This document shows, one piece after another, positions 47,929 through 57,367 of a DNA stretch of 64,000 bases. The translations under genes were made by a program, and so were the position numbers. The stretch is from Pseudoxanthomonas daejeonensis (lineage in GTDB: Bacteria; Pseudomonadota; Gammaproteobacteria; Xanthomonadales; Xanthomonadaceae). Within the stretch, counting starts at the first letter, position 1, and every line of letters begins with the position of its first letter. Under the pieces are notes generated by a model. It worked only from the letters and a program-made list of their open reading frames with translations. It ran no database searches and had not been told where the DNA came from. Where the stretch lies: NCBI RefSeq assembly GCF_010093205.1, contig NZ_PDWN01000010.1, positions 1 to 64,000 of the forward strand, given 5' to 3'.

Positions 47929-48558
47929 ATGGAGATCCTGGGCAAAGTCGTGGACTGGAACGAGGAGCGCGGCTACGGTTTCGTCCAGCCGCTCGATGCC
48001 GGGCAGCCGCGCGCCTTCTTCCACGTGCGCGATTACCGCCAGGACGGGCGCCGTCCCGAAACCGGCGAACTGGTGAAATTCATTGCGCAACGACAGGCCG
48101 ATGGACGCTGGCGGGCAAGCAGCGTGCGCCGGGCCGTCGCGCCGAAGTCCCCGCCTCCCGCACGTGCGCCATCTCCCGCGCGCGCATGGCCCGGCTGGCT
48201 GCTCCTGGCTGCACACCTGGCGGGCCTGGCCTGGGCCGTCCACGCACAACGCCTGCCAGCGCTGGCGGCGATGCTGCTGTTCGGGCTGTGCTGCGTGACC
48301 TGGATCGCCTACGCGCTCGACAAGCATGCCGCGCAGCGCGGAAGGCGACGCACGCCTGAAGCGACCCTGCACCTGCTGGAACTGGCCGGCGGCTGGCCTG
48401 GCGCGCTGCTTGCCCAGCGCGCACTGCGCCACAAGACGCGCAAGCATTCCTATCGCGTCGCGTTCTGGTGGATGGTGTTGCTGAACCTGATGCTCACCTG
48501 GGCCTGGATACTCGACTGGCCGCAACCATGGGCGACTATGCTGTCGCCTCTGCACTGA
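47929..48558 (+). CDS. cold-shock-domain/DUF1294 membrane protein
   Basis: A 209-aa fusion. An N-terminal cold-shock-like OB domain (GKVVDWNEERGYGFVQP, AFFHVRDY) is followed by a Pro-rich linker and a DUF1294 membrane part (TWIAYALDKHAAQRGRRRTPEATLHLLELAGGWPGALL in sections, and RHKTRKHSYRVAFWWMV). Start ATG 47929 is six bases after the mgtE stop. This architecture is common; the cellular role is unknown. Confidence 0.9.
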   Translation: MEILGKVVDWNEERGYGFVQPLDAGQPRAFFHVRDYRQDGRRPETGELVKFIAQRQADGRWRASSVRRAVAPKSPPPARAPSPARAWPGWLLLAAHLAGLAWAVHAQRLPALAAMLLFGLCCVTWIAYALDKHAAQRGRRRTPEATLHLLELAGGWPGALLAQRALRHKTRKHSYRVAFWWMVLLNLMLTWAWILDWPQPWATMLSPLH

Positions 48559-48571
48559 AACCGGCGATGCG

Positions 48572-49375
48572 ATGCGTCCATGCCCTGCCCTGCGCCTGGT
48601 GGCTCTCGTGCTGCTCTCCATGCTGACCCTGGCCTGCCAGCCGCGGCCGGATTCACCGCCCGAGGGCGGGCGCTTCGTGCAGCGCGAGCTCGTCCACGAC
48701 GGCCGCAGCTACCGCTATGCCGTCTTCGTTCCCGCCGCCACGGAAGCACGGCCGCTGCCGGTGGTGCTTTTCCTGCATGGTTCGGGCGAACGCGGCCGCG
48801 ACGGCCACGCCCAGACCACCGCCGGGCTGGGCAACTGGATCCGTGGCCAGGCCGGTTCGTTTCCCGCACTGGTGGTATTCCCGCAGGTGCCCGGGAACGA
48901 AGAGTGGATGGGCGCGAACGCGCGCATGGCGCTGGCCACGCTGGACGCGGCCAGCAGCGAGTTCAATGGCGATCCGCTCCGCACCTACGCCACGGGCATG
49001 TCGATGGGTGGCTACGGCGTCTGGGAAGTCGCCCTGCTGGCACCGGACCGCTTCGCCGCACTGGTGCCGGTCTGTGGAGGCGTGCGGATCCCGCGCGAGG
49101 CGCGACCGACGCTGTTCGTGACCGCCGTGGCCAACGAGGCCGATCCATACACCGCGCTGGCCACGCGCCTGGAGCAGGTGCCGGCCTGGATCTTCCATGG
49201 CGCGCTGGATGACCTGGTGCCACCCACCGACGACCGCCGCCTGTTCGAGGCCGCGCGCGCGGTGGGTGCCGACTTCCGCTACACCGAGTACCCCGCGGGC
49301 AACCACAACGCCTGGGACGCGACCTACTCCGATCCCGCGATGTGGGACTGGCTTTTCGACCAGCGCCTGCGCTGA
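48572..49375 (+). CDS. alpha/beta hydrolase lipoprotein
   Basis: A 267-aa predicted lipoprotein: signal LRLVALVLLSMLTLAC with lipobox Cys22. The alpha/beta hydrolase fold has the oxyanion segment VVLFLHGSGERG, nucleophile elbow GMSMGGYG, and candidate acid and base in GALDDLVPP and AGNHNAWD. It is like PHB-depolymerase/poly-esterase family proteins, and the substrate is unknown. It is followed after 12 nt by a zinc-ribbon-like gene. Confidence 0.85.
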   Translation: MRPCPALRLVALVLLSMLTLACQPRPDSPPEGGRFVQRELVHDGRSYRYAVFVPAATEARPLPVVLFLHGSGERGRDGHAQTTAGLGNWIRGQAGSFPALVVFPQVPGNEEWMGANARMALATLDAASSEFNGDPLRTYATGMSMGGYGVWEVALLAPDRFAALVPVCGGVRIPREARPTLFVTAVANEADPYTALATRLEQVPAWIFHGALDDLVPPTDDRRLFEAARAVGADFRYTEYPAGNHNAWDATYSDPAMWDWLFDQRLR

Positions 49376-49387
49376 AGGAATCCGACG

Positions 49388-49666
49388 ATGTCCGAACTGG
49401 TCAACGACTACTTCCAGCCCGGCTGGCGCACGCGTACGGTCGAGTGCGCCGCCTGCGAATGGCGCGGGGACAGCCGCGACATGACCCTGGAGCCGCACGA
49501 GGACTTCAGCGAGTACCTGTGCCCGCGCTGCGAGGACATCATGCTGGTGGTCCGCCATCCGGACCTGGCGCAGGTCCGCGCCGCGGCCGCGGCCGGGCAT
49601 GCCGAAGCGCAGGAGCAACTGGCCTTGCTGCAGGCCTACCTGGACCGTCCGGATCGCGAGCGCTGA
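49388..49666 (+). CDS. small zinc-ribbon-like protein
   Basis: An unrecognised 92-aa protein with two CxxC knuckles, CAAC (residues 20-23) and CPRC (45-48), fitting a zinc ribbon. A helical C-terminus rich in Ala/Glu follows. There is no signal peptide. It may be cotranscribed with the preceding hydrolase. Function unknown. Confidence 0.7.
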   Translation: MSELVNDYFQPGWRTRTVECAACEWRGDSRDMTLEPHEDFSEYLCPRCEDIMLVVRHPDLAQVRAAAAAGHAEAQEQLALLQAYLDRPDRER

Positions 49667-49750
49667 TCCGGAGGCTGCGGCGCGCGGAACCGGCCCCCGC
49701 CATCGCGCGACGCGCCTATGATTGACCTTCGATAACGCGAGGCCGGCACC

Positions 49751-52087
49751 ATGGGCAAGCCTTCCGACGAATCCGCGCACGGTGCATCGGGCGAAGCATC
49801 CTTCGAACCGGACGACACGCCTGCCGGGGGCTGGGGTTCGCTGCGCGCCGTGGCCCGCGCGATCCGCGGGCAGATGGCGGTGGCGCGCTCGGCCGAAGCG
49901 CTGCCGCGGGTGAACCAGCCGGCCGGGTTCGATTGCCCCGGCTGTGCCTGGCCCGATCCGCGCCATACCTCTTCCTTCGAGTTCTGCGAGAACGGCGCCA
50001 AGGCGGTGTCGTGGGAGGCGACCTCGAAACGGGCGACGCCGGAGTTCTTCGCCGCGCACACCCTGGCCGAGATGTGGGAGTGGAACGACCACGCGCTGGA
50101 AGACGCCGGCCGCATCACCCACCCGATGGCCTACGACCCCATGCAGGACCGGTACGTGCCGGTGTCCTGGGAAGAGGCGGCCACGCGCATTGGTACTGCG
50201 CTGCGCGCCCTGCCCGACCCGGCGATGGCCGAGTTCTACACCTCCGGCCGCGCCTCCAACGAGGCTGCCTTCCTGTACCAGCTGTTCGTGCGCGAGTACG
50301 GCTGCAACAACTTCCCCGACTGCTCGAACATGTGCCACGAGGCCAGCAGCGTCGGCTTGCCCGAAGCGATCGGCGTCGGCAAGGGGACCGTGCAGCTCGA
50401 GGATTTCGAACACGCCGACGCGGTGTTCTGCATCGGCCACAACCCGGGCACCAACCATCCGCGCATGCTCTCAACGCTGCGCGAAGTGTCGCTGCGCGGC
50501 GCGCCGATCGTGGTCCTCAACCCCATGCCCGAGCGCGGCCTGGAACGCTTCACCTCGCCGCAGGATCCCGCGGAGATGCTGACCGGGCGTTCGGTGCGGA
50601 TCGCCTCGACCTATTTCAAGCCGCGCATCGGCGGCGACGTGGCCGTGCTCAAGGGCATGATGAAGTGGCTGCTGGACGCCGACGCGGACGACCTGGCGGC
50701 GGGCGGCGAAGGACTGCTGGACCGCGCCTTCATCGAAGAGCACACGCGCGGATTCCAGGCCCTTGCAGACGACCTGTCTGCGACCTCGTGGTCGAGCATC
50801 GAGCGCAAGTCGGGACTGACCCGCGAAGAGATCGCTGCCGCCGCAGGGATCTACGCCAAGGCCGAACGCGTGATCCTCTGTTACGGGATGGGCATCACCC
50901 AGCATCGCCACGGCACGCAGAACGTGCAGCAGCTGATGAACCTGCTGCTGTTGCGCGGCAATATCGGCCGACCCGGCGCCGGCATCTGCCCGCTGCGTGG
51001 CCATTCCAACGTGCAGGGCGACCGCACGGTCGGCATTACCGAGAAACCCGATGCCGCGCTGCTGGATGGCATCCGCCGCACCTACGGATTCGAGCCGCCG
51101 GCCGCGCATGGCCACGATGCGGTCGCGGCAATCAAGGCGATCGCTGGAGGCCGCTCCAAGGCACTGCTCAGCCTTGGCGGCAACCTGGCCGTCGCCATGC
51201 CCGATCCGCAGGCCACCTTCGCCGCGCTGCGCACGCTCGATCTTGCAGTGCACATCGCGACCAAGACCAATCGCTCGCACCTGATCCCGGCCAGGCAGAT
51301 GTTCCTGCTGCCCTGCCTGGGCCGCACCGAGCTGGACGTGCAGGCCTCGGGCCCGCAATCGGTGACGGTGGAGGATTCGATGTCGATGGTGCATGCCTCG
51401 CAGGGCCGGCTCAAACCGGCCTCGCCGCAGTTGCGCTCGGAGCCGGCCATCGTGGCCATGCTGGCGCGGGCCACGCTGCCGGCGTCGAAGGTCGACTGGG
51501 AGGGCATGGTCGCCGACTACGACCGGATCCGCGACGGCATCGAGTCGGTGTTTCCGATCTTCGCCGGCTACAACACGAAGATCCGCGAGCCGGGTGGTTT
51601 CCACCTGGAGAACGCCGCGGCGCTGCGGCGCTGGAACACGCCCGACGGCAAGGCGCGGTTCCTGGTCGCGCCGGGCCTGGACGAGGACCCCGCGAGCGGT
51701 CCCGACCTGCTCACCCTCGCCACGGTGCGCTCGCACGACCAGTACAACACCACCATCTACGGCCTCGACGACCGCTATCGCGGGATCAAGGGCGGGCGCG
51801 ACGTGCTGTTCGTGAACCCCGCCGACCTTGCCGCGCTGGGCCTGGCCGCGGATGCATACGTCGACGTCGAAGCACATCGCGAAGACGGGCTGCCGACCGG
51901 GCGCGTCATCCGCCGCCTGAAGGCCGTGGCTTTCGACATCGCACGCGGCTCGGTGGCGATGTACTACCCCGAGGGCAACACGCTCATCGGTCTGGACGAC
52001 CACGATCCGCGCTCCGGGACGCCCGGCTACAAGTCGGTGCCGGTGCGCCTGTCGGCATCCGTGGACAGGCATGACGATGCCGCCTGA
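49751..52087 (+). CDS. FdhF/YdeP-family molybdopterin oxidoreductase
   Basis: A 778-aa molybdopterin bis-MGD oxidoreductase of the FdhF/YdeP family. The N-terminal Fe-S site shows only three cysteines, Cys62, Cys65 and Cys79 (DCPGCAWPD, FEFCENGAK). CSNMCHEASSVGL places Cys195 where FdhF has its selenocysteine metal ligand. Cofactor-binding blocks are CIGHNPGTNHPRML, RHGTQNVQQLMNLLLLRGNIG and QYNTTIYGLDDRYRG. There is no Tat signal, so it is cytoplasmic. It overlaps fdhD, which serves such enzymes. The substrate is not established; YdeP is linked to acid resistance in E. coli. Confidence 0.9.
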   Translation: MGKPSDESAHGASGEASFEPDDTPAGGWGSLRAVARAIRGQMAVARSAEALPRVNQPAGFDCPGCAWPDPRHTSSFEFCENGAKAVSWEATSKRATPEFFAAHTLAEMWEWNDHALEDAGRITHPMAYDPMQDRYVPVSWEEAATRIGTALRALPDPAMAEFYTSGRASNEAAFLYQLFVREYGCNNFPDCSNMCHEASSVGLPEAIGVGKGTVQLEDFEHADAVFCIGHNPGTNHPRMLSTLREVSLRGAPIVVLNPMPERGLERFTSPQDPAEMLTGRSVRIASTYFKPRIGGDVAVLKGMMKWLLDADADDLAAGGEGLLDRAFIEEHTRGFQALADDLSATSWSSIERKSGLTREEIAAAAGIYAKAERVILCYGMGITQHRHGTQNVQQLMNLLLLRGNIGRPGAGICPLRGHSNVQGDRTVGITEKPDAALLDGIRRTYGFEPPAAHGHDAVAAIKAIAGGRSKALLSLGGNLAVAMPDPQATFAALRTLDLAVHIATKTNRSHLIPARQMFLLPCLGRTELDVQASGPQSVTVEDSMSMVHASQGRLKPASPQLRSEPAIVAMLARATLPASKVDWEGMVADYDRIRDGIESVFPIFAGYNTKIREPGGFHLENAAALRRWNTPDGKARFLVAPGLDEDPASGPDLLTLATVRSHDQYNTTIYGLDDRYRGIKGGRDVLFVNPADLAALGLAADAYVDVEAHREDGLPTGRVIRRLKAVAFDIARGSVAMYYPEGNTLIGLDDHDPRSGTPGYKSVPVRLSASVDRHDDAA

Positions 52088-52898
52088 CCCGCAAGCCGGC
52101 CGCGGGCGGCGCACGGTCACCGTCCACGGCGGGGACGACGGCGGGCGCACCACGGACGGGCGCGCAGAAGACTGGCTCGCAGAGGAAGCGCCGGTGGAAG
52201 TGCGCTACAACGGCGAACCGTTCGCCGTGATGATGGCCACGCCGGTCGACCTCGAGGATTTCGCGTGGGGCTTCTCGCTGAGCGAGGGCCGCGTCGACGG
52301 CGCCGATCGGATCGATGGCGTTGACGTGCAGGCGCGGCTGGAGGGCTTCGTCGTCGACATCGACGCGCCGTCGGCCTCGCCGCCGGAACCGGGCGATGCA
52401 CGCCTGCTGCCCGGCCGCAGCGGCTGCGGACTGTGCGGAAGCCGCCGGCTCGAAGAAGTGCTGCAGGTCCCGGCCCGGGTGTCCGACGGCCCCCTGCTCG
52501 ACAGCGACGCGCTGCAGCGCGCCTGCATGGCGCTGGAAGACTTCCAGCCGCTCAACGCGAGCACCGGCGCAATGCACGCGGCGGCATGGGCCTCGACCGA
52601 CGGACGGATCCTGCGCGTGCGCGAGGACGTGGGTCGCCACAACGCGCTCGACAAACTGCTCGGCTCGCTGGTGCGCGAAGGCGTGGACCTGCGCGCAGGC
52701 TTCGTCCTGGTCAGCAGCCGGGCCAGTTACGAAATGGTCACCAAGGCCGCGCGGCTGGGCGTGGGCGTACTGGCGGCGGTATCGGCACCCACCGCGTTGG
52801 CCGTGGACCTGGCCCGCGCCTGCGGGCTGACACTTGCGGGCTTCGTGCGCCCTGGACGCCAGGTCATCTACAGCCATCCGCAGCGGCTGGATGTCTGA
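52071..52898 (+). CDS. fdhD: formate dehydrogenase accessory sulfurtransferase FdhD
   Basis: A 275-aa FdhD that transfers sulfur to the molybdenum cofactor of formate-dehydrogenase-like enzymes. The catalytic loop is GRSGCGLCGSRRLEE (CxxC). Downstream are TGAMHAAAW, REDVGRHNALDKLLG and SSRASYEMVTKAARLGVGVL, all family signatures. The first 35 residues overlap or follow the oxidoreductase gene and are variable. It is translationally linked to its client. Confidence 0.94.
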   Translation: MTMPPDPQAGRGRRTVTVHGGDDGGRTTDGRAEDWLAEEAPVEVRYNGEPFAVMMATPVDLEDFAWGFSLSEGRVDGADRIDGVDVQARLEGFVVDIDAPSASPPEPGDARLLPGRSGCGLCGSRRLEEVLQVPARVSDGPLLDSDALQRACMALEDFQPLNASTGAMHAAAWASTDGRILRVREDVGRHNALDKLLGSLVREGVDLRAGFVLVSSRASYEMVTKAARLGVGVLAAVSAPTALAVDLARACGLTLAGFVRPGRQVIYSHPQRLDV

Positions 52899-52946
52899 GC
52901 CGCCCGTCCCGGCGAGCCCTGGCCGGTGACGCCTGCACGACCTGCT

Positions 52947-52975
52947 CCATCGCCGCGGGGAAACCGCGACGATGG
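52947..52975. terminator. hairpin between convergent fdhD and pgi
   Basis: CCATCGCCGCGG and CCGCGACGATGG pair with one mismatch over a 5-nt GGAAA loop, in the 84-nt gap between convergent genes. There is no T-run. Confidence 0.5.
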
Positions 52976-52982
52976 CGCCAGA

Positions 52983-54497
52983 TCAACCCCGCAGGCGCTG
53001 GATCAGTTCCGCGGTGACCGGATCGGAGGCCTTTGATTCCCCACGCAGCGCCGGCAGCAGCGTACTGGCGACCTGCTTGCCCAGCTCCACGCCGAACTGG
53101 TCGAACGCGTTGATGCCCCACACCACCGACTGCACGTAAACGCTGTGCTCGTACATTGCCAGCAACGCGCCCAGCGACTGCGGGGTCAGCGCATCGAGCA
53201 GGATCGTGGTGCTCGGCCGCCCGCCCGGATAGGCGCGATGCGGATCATCGCTGGCCTGGCCGTTGGCCAGCGCTTCGGTCTGCGCCAGCAGGTTGGACAG
53301 CAACGCCTCGTGGTTGGCGGCGTAGGGATCGTCGTTATGCACCGTGCCGATAAAATCGGCAGGCACGATCCCGGTGCCCTGGTGCAGGGCCTGGAAGAAG
53401 CTGTGCTGCACGTCGGTGCCCGCCCCGCCCCACCACACCGGCACGGTATCGGCGGCGACCGGGCCGCCATCCAGCTGCACGCGCTTGCCCAGCGATTCCA
53501 TCACCAGCTGCTGCAGGTACGCCGGCAGCAGCGCCAGGCGCTGGTCGTAGGTCATCACCGCATGCGACGCCAGGCCCAATGCATTGCGGTTCCACACCGC
53601 GGCCAGGCCATGGCGCACGGCCAGGTTGGACTCCAGCGGTGCCTCGAGCGCATGACGGTCGAACTGCGCGGCGCCCTCCAGCAGCTGCTCGAAGCACTTG
53701 AAACCGATCGCCAACGCGATCGGGAAACCGACCGCCGACCACAGCGAGTAACGCCCACCCACCCAGTCCCACATCGGCAGCACGCGTTCGGCGGCGATAT
53801 CGAACGCGGCCGCGGCGCGTTCGGGATTGGCGCTCACCGCGTAGATGCGTTCGCTGCCACCGAGCCAGTCGCGGACGATCGCGCCATTGAGCAGCGTTTC
53901 CTGCGTACCGAACGTCTTGGAGATGAAGACCGCGGCGGTGCGCCTGGGGTCCAGTGGCGCCAGCACGCGCTGCGCGGCGGCGCCATCGACATTGGAGATG
54001 AAGTGCACGCGGAAGCGGCCCGGCAACGGGCCGCGCAACGCATCGACCACCAGCCGCGGCCCCAGGTCCGAACCCCCGATGCCGACGCTGACGATGTCGG
54101 TGACGTCGGTCGCCTCGAGTGCCTCGACGAGTCCACGCATGCGCTGGCGTACTTCGCCCGCGGTGCGGAAGGCCTCCCGCGCGGCCGGCGCCGTCGACAC
54201 GTCGCTGCGCAGTGCCGTGTGCAGGACCGCGCGGCCTTCGGTGACGTTGATCTTCTCGCCGTCGAACAGGCGCCGGAATGCGCCAGCCAGGTCGTGCTCG
54301 CGACCCAGCTGCAGCAGCGCTTCCCAGGCCTGCGCGTCGTAGCGCTGGCGGGCGAAGGTCGCGTACAGCGGGCCGACCTGCAGTGCCTGCGTGCCGATCC
54401 GCTCCGGCTCGCTGTCCAGCAGCCCGGCAATACTGGCGCCGGACAGGCGCGCGGCATGGGACTGGAGAAGCTGGAAACCAGGAGCGGAAACGGTCAT
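52983..54497 (-). CDS. pgi: glucose-6-phosphate isomerase
   Basis: Glycolytic isomerase, 504 aa, somewhat shorter than the E. coli enzyme. Signatures are [47 protein letters not shown] with the substrate-binding Ser, and the catalytic Glu and Lys regions [16 protein letters not shown] and [14 protein letters not shown]. It begins in a one-base overlap with the panD stop, so it is read from the pan operon. Confidence 0.96.
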   Translation of the reverse strand: MTVSAPGFQLLQSHAARLSGASIAGLLDSEPERIGTQALQVGPLYATFARQRYDAQAWEALLQLGREHDLAGAFRRLFDGEKINVTEGRAVLHTALRSDVSTAPAAREAFRTAGEVRQRMRGLVEALEATDVTDIVSVGIGGSDLGPRLVVDALRGPLPGRFRVHFISNVDGAAAQRVLAPLDPRRTAAVFISKTFGTQETLLNGAIVRDWLGGSERIYAVSANPERAAAAFDIAAERVLPMWDWVGGRYSLWSAVGFPIALAIGFKCFEQLLEGAAQFDRHALEAPLESNLAVRHGLAAVWNRNALGLASHAVMTYDQRLALLPAYLQQLVMESLGKRVQLDGGPVAADTVPVWWGGAGTDVQHSFFQALHQGTGIVPADFIGTVHNDDPYAANHEALLSNLLAQTEALANGQASDDPHRAYPGGRPSTTILLDALTPQSLGALLAMYEHSVYVQSVVWGINAFDQFGVELGKQVASTLLPALRGESKASDPVTAELIQRLRG

Positions 54498-54877
54498 CAG
54501 GCGGCCTGCTTGGGGATCGAATGGTTGGTGTGGGTGATGCGATTGCCGGCGTCCACGTAGACCAGGTCCGGCTGGAAGGTCGCCGCTTCATCCGCACCCA
54601 GTTGCGCGAACGCGGCGATGATCACCAGGTCGCCCACCTGCACGTGGCGCGCGGCGCCGCCGTTGAGCGAGATGATCCCGCTGCCCTCGTCGGCACGGAT
54701 GGCGTAGGTGGTGAAGCGGCTTCCGTTGGTGACGTCCCACACGTGCACCTGCTCGAATTCGCGGATGCCGGTCGCGTCGAGCAGCAGGCCGTCGATCGCC
54801 ACGGAACCCTCGTAATTCAGTTCCGAGTGGGTGACGGTGGCGCGGTGGATCTTGGCTTTGAGCAGGGTCAGGTGCAT
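54497..54877 (-). CDS. panD: aspartate 1-decarboxylase PanD
   Basis: Pyruvoyl-dependent decarboxylase making beta-alanine for pantothenate, 126 aa from ATG 54877. With this start the self-cleavage site Gly24-Ser25 (NYEGSVAID) has its canonical number, and Lys9 (KAKIHRATV) and the NGAA region (LNGGAARHV) are in place. The frame open to 55015 has no family sequence. Confidence 0.96.
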   Translation of the reverse strand: MHLTLLKAKIHRATVTHSELNYEGSVAIDGLLLDATGIREFEQVHVWDVTNGSRFTTYAIRADEGSGIISLNGGAARHVQVGDLVIIAAFAQLGADEAATFQPDLVYVDAGNRITHTNHSIPKQAA

Positions 54878-55034
54878 CGGGTCTTCAACTCTTCGTCGTG
54901 GATGGTAGCAATGCAGGCGCCGTCGATGCGACGGAAACGCCGTGCGGAGGCGCATGCGCGGCGCTTGGCCGTTGCACGCGAAACGGTGGCGCGCATCGGG
55001 CGGCACGGGCCGCACCGCCGCCCGCCATGCGGAA

Positions 55035-55877
55035 TCAGAATTCGATGTTGTCGATCAGGCGCGTCGTGCCCAACCGGGCGGCGACCAGGGCCACGCGCGG
55101 ACCGTGCATGCCATCGACCGGCTCAGCCAGGTCGGGCAGGCGCAACGCGGCGTAGTCGACCACGAAGCCGGCGTCGCGCAGCTGCGCGCCGGCCTGCGCT
55201 TCAACCACCGTACGCGGTGCACCGGCCAGGCACGCATCGCGCATGTCGCGCAGCACGCGATGGATCGTCGCCGCGCGCGGACGCTGGTCGGCATCCAGGT
55301 ACTGGTTGCGCGAACTCATCGCCAGGCCATCGGCCTCGCGGACGATGCCGCCGCCGAGGATCCCGATCGGGAACTGCAGGTCGGCGACCAACTGCCGGAT
55401 CACGGCCAGCTGCTGGTAGTCCTTCTTGCCGAAGGCGGCGACATCGGGAAGCACCTGGTTGAACAGGCGGCTGACCACCGTGCAAACGCCATCGAAATGC
55501 CCCGGCCGGCATTCGCCTTCCAGCACCGAACTCACCCCGGGCACGCGGACCCGCGAGGCCAGCTCCACGCCGAACGGATACATCGACTCGACCGTCGGCA
55601 GCCACAGCACGTCGCAACCGGCGCCTTCCAGTCCAGCCGTATCGGCGTCGGGGGTGCGCGGGTAGCGGGTGAAGTCCTCGTTGGGGCCGAACTGGGTCGG
55701 ATTGACGAACACGCTGGACACGACGCGGTCGGCGTACTGCCGCGCGAGCATCACCAGCGAGTAGTGGCCGGCATGCAGGTTGCCCATGGTCGGCACGAAG
55801 CCGACGCGCAGGCCCTCGCGCTTCCAGCCGCGCACGCGCTCGCGCAGGGCGTCCAGTTCGGTGATGGTCTCGATCAT
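55035..55877 (-). CDS. panC: pantothenate synthetase PanC
   Basis: ATP-dependent pantoate-beta-alanine ligase, 280 aa from ATG 55877. The nucleotide motif is [48 protein letters not shown] and the KMSKS-like AMSSRNQYL are intact. It stands between panB and panD. Confidence 0.97.
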   Translation of the reverse strand: MIETITELDALRERVRGWKREGLRVGFVPTMGNLHAGHYSLVMLARQYADRVVSSVFVNPTQFGPNEDFTRYPRTPDADTAGLEGAGCDVLWLPTVESMYPFGVELASRVRVPGVSSVLEGECRPGHFDGVCTVVSRLFNQVLPDVAAFGKKDYQQLAVIRQLVADLQFPIGILGGGIVREADGLAMSSRNQYLDADQRPRAATIHRVLRDMRDACLAGAPRTVVEAQAGAQLRDAGFVVDYAALRLPDLAEPVDGMHGPRVALVAARLGTTRLIDNIEF

Positions 55878-55902
55878 TGCTCGTGCTCGAAGAAGGACGC
55901 GA

Positions 55903-56718
55903 TCAGGCGTAGGCGTGTTCGGCGTCAGGATAGCTGCCATCGCGGACCGCTGCGGCATAGGCGCGCACCGCGCCGGCCACAGAACCGCCCTCTGCGAGGA
56001 AGTCCTTCACGAACCGCGGCCGGCGGTGGCCGCTGTCCAGGCCGAGGAAATCGTGCATCACCAGTACCTGCCCGTCGCAGTGCGGGCCTGCGCCGATGCC
56101 GATTGTCGGCACGGAAACGGCGGCGGTGATCTTCTGCGCCAGCGGCGTCGGCACGCATTCCAGCACCAGCAGGGATGCACCCGCCTCGACGGTGGCCTGC
56201 GCATCGGCCAGCAGTTGCGCGGCCGCCTGTGCTTCGCGGCCCTGGACCCTGAACCCGCCGAGCTTGAGCACCGACTGCGGGGTCAGTCCCAGGTGGGAAC
56301 AGACGGGGATATCGCGCGCGGCCAGGAAGCGGATGACGTCGAGCTTGTGCCCGGCACCCTCCAGCTTGACCATCTGCGCGCCGGCCTGGAGCAGCACGAC
56401 CGAAGCGTCGAGCGCGCGCTCGGGGGTCGCGTCGGACTGGAACGGCAGGTCCGATACCAGCAGGGCCTGCTTCAGCACCCGCGCCACCGCGGCGGTGTGG
56501 TAGGCCATGTCGGCCACGGTCACCGGCAGGGTCGAGTCGTGGCCCTGGACCACCATGCCCAGCGAATCGCCGACCAGGACCAGGTCGATGCCTTCGCGGT
56601 CCATGACCCGGGCGAAACCGGCGTCGTAGGCGGTCAGCATGGCCAGGCGGCGGCCCTGGCGCTTGGCCTCGGCCAGCGCGGGCACGGTCCAGGGCTTCTG
56701 CTCGGCATGGACGCTCAT
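55903..56718 (-). CDS. panB: 3-methyl-2-oxobutanoate hydroxymethyltransferase PanB
   Basis: First enzyme of pantoate synthesis, 271 aa. Conserved blocks are [66 protein letters not shown] and [23 protein letters not shown] in sections. Lead gene of panB-panC-panD-pgi on this strand. Confidence 0.97.
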   Translation of the reverse strand: MSVHAEQKPWTVPALAEAKRQGRRLAMLTAYDAGFARVMDREGIDLVLVGDSLGMVVQGHDSTLPVTVADMAYHTAAVARVLKQALLVSDLPFQSDATPERALDASVVLLQAGAQMVKLEGAGHKLDVIRFLAARDIPVCSHLGLTPQSVLKLGGFRVQGREAQAAAQLLADAQATVEAGASLLVLECVPTPLAQKITAAVSVPTIGIGAGPHCDGQVLVMHDFLGLDSGHRRPRFVKDFLAEGGSVAGAVRAYAAAVRDGSYPDAEHAYA

Positions 56719-56857
56719 CGGGCGGCTCTCATCAGGCGAGTCTCATCGGGTGCGGTCTCATCAGGGGATTCGCGCGGAGCGCGTACGGACCGCCAATCGG
56801 GACATTATCGCCCACCGCCCGCGCGAGGACGCGATCATGGCGGGAACGATCGCCGGA

Positions 56858-57367
56858 TCAGTCCGTTCCCGAAGCATCGATCGCCTCGACGCCCGCGGCA
56901 TCGACCCCGCGCAAGGCATCGCCGACCGTCCCGTGCCCCGGGAACGGCTCGGCCGGCGCGATCTCCGCCAGCGGCACCAGGGCGAAGGCTCGCTCGTGCA
57001 GGTGCGGATGCGGTACGCGCAGGCCAGGTTCGTCGATCATCCGCCCGGCGTAGAGCAGCAGGTCCAGGTCGAGCACGCGCGGACCCCAGCGCGCGTCCGG
57101 ATCGCGCTGGCGGCCGGCCTCGCGCTCGATCCCCAGCAGGGCGTCCAGCAGCTCCAGGGGGGAAAGGCCGGTCTCGACCAGCGCCGCGGCATTCACGAAG
57201 TCGGGCTGGTCGACCTGGCCCCAGGCCGGGGTCCGGTACAGACGCGAAAATGCCACCAGTCGGCTCTGCGGCAGCGCGCCCAGGGCGACCGCGGCGTTGC
57301 GCAGGGTCAGCTCCGGCCGGCCGAGGTTGGCGCCCAGGCCTATGCAGGCGTGGACCGGGGCGCTCAT
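56858..57367 (-). CDS. folK: 6-hydroxymethyl-7,8-dihydropterin pyrophosphokinase FolK
   Basis: Folate biosynthesis kinase, 169 aa. CIGLGANLGRPELTL is at residues 8-22, with SRLYRTPAWG, DFVNAAALVETGLSPLELLD, RWGPRVLDLDLLLYAG (metal-binding Asp pair) and PHPHLHERAFALVPLAEIAP. It overlaps the pcnB stop by 4 nt, the common pcnB-folK pair. Confidence 0.96.
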   Translation of the reverse strand: MSAPVHACIGLGANLGRPELTLRNAAVALGALPQSRLVAFSRLYRTPAWGQVDQPDFVNAAALVETGLSPLELLDALLGIEREAGRQRDPDARWGPRVLDLDLLLYAGRMIDEPGLRVPHPHLHERAFALVPLAEIAPAEPFPGHGTVGDALRGVDAAGVEAIDASGTD

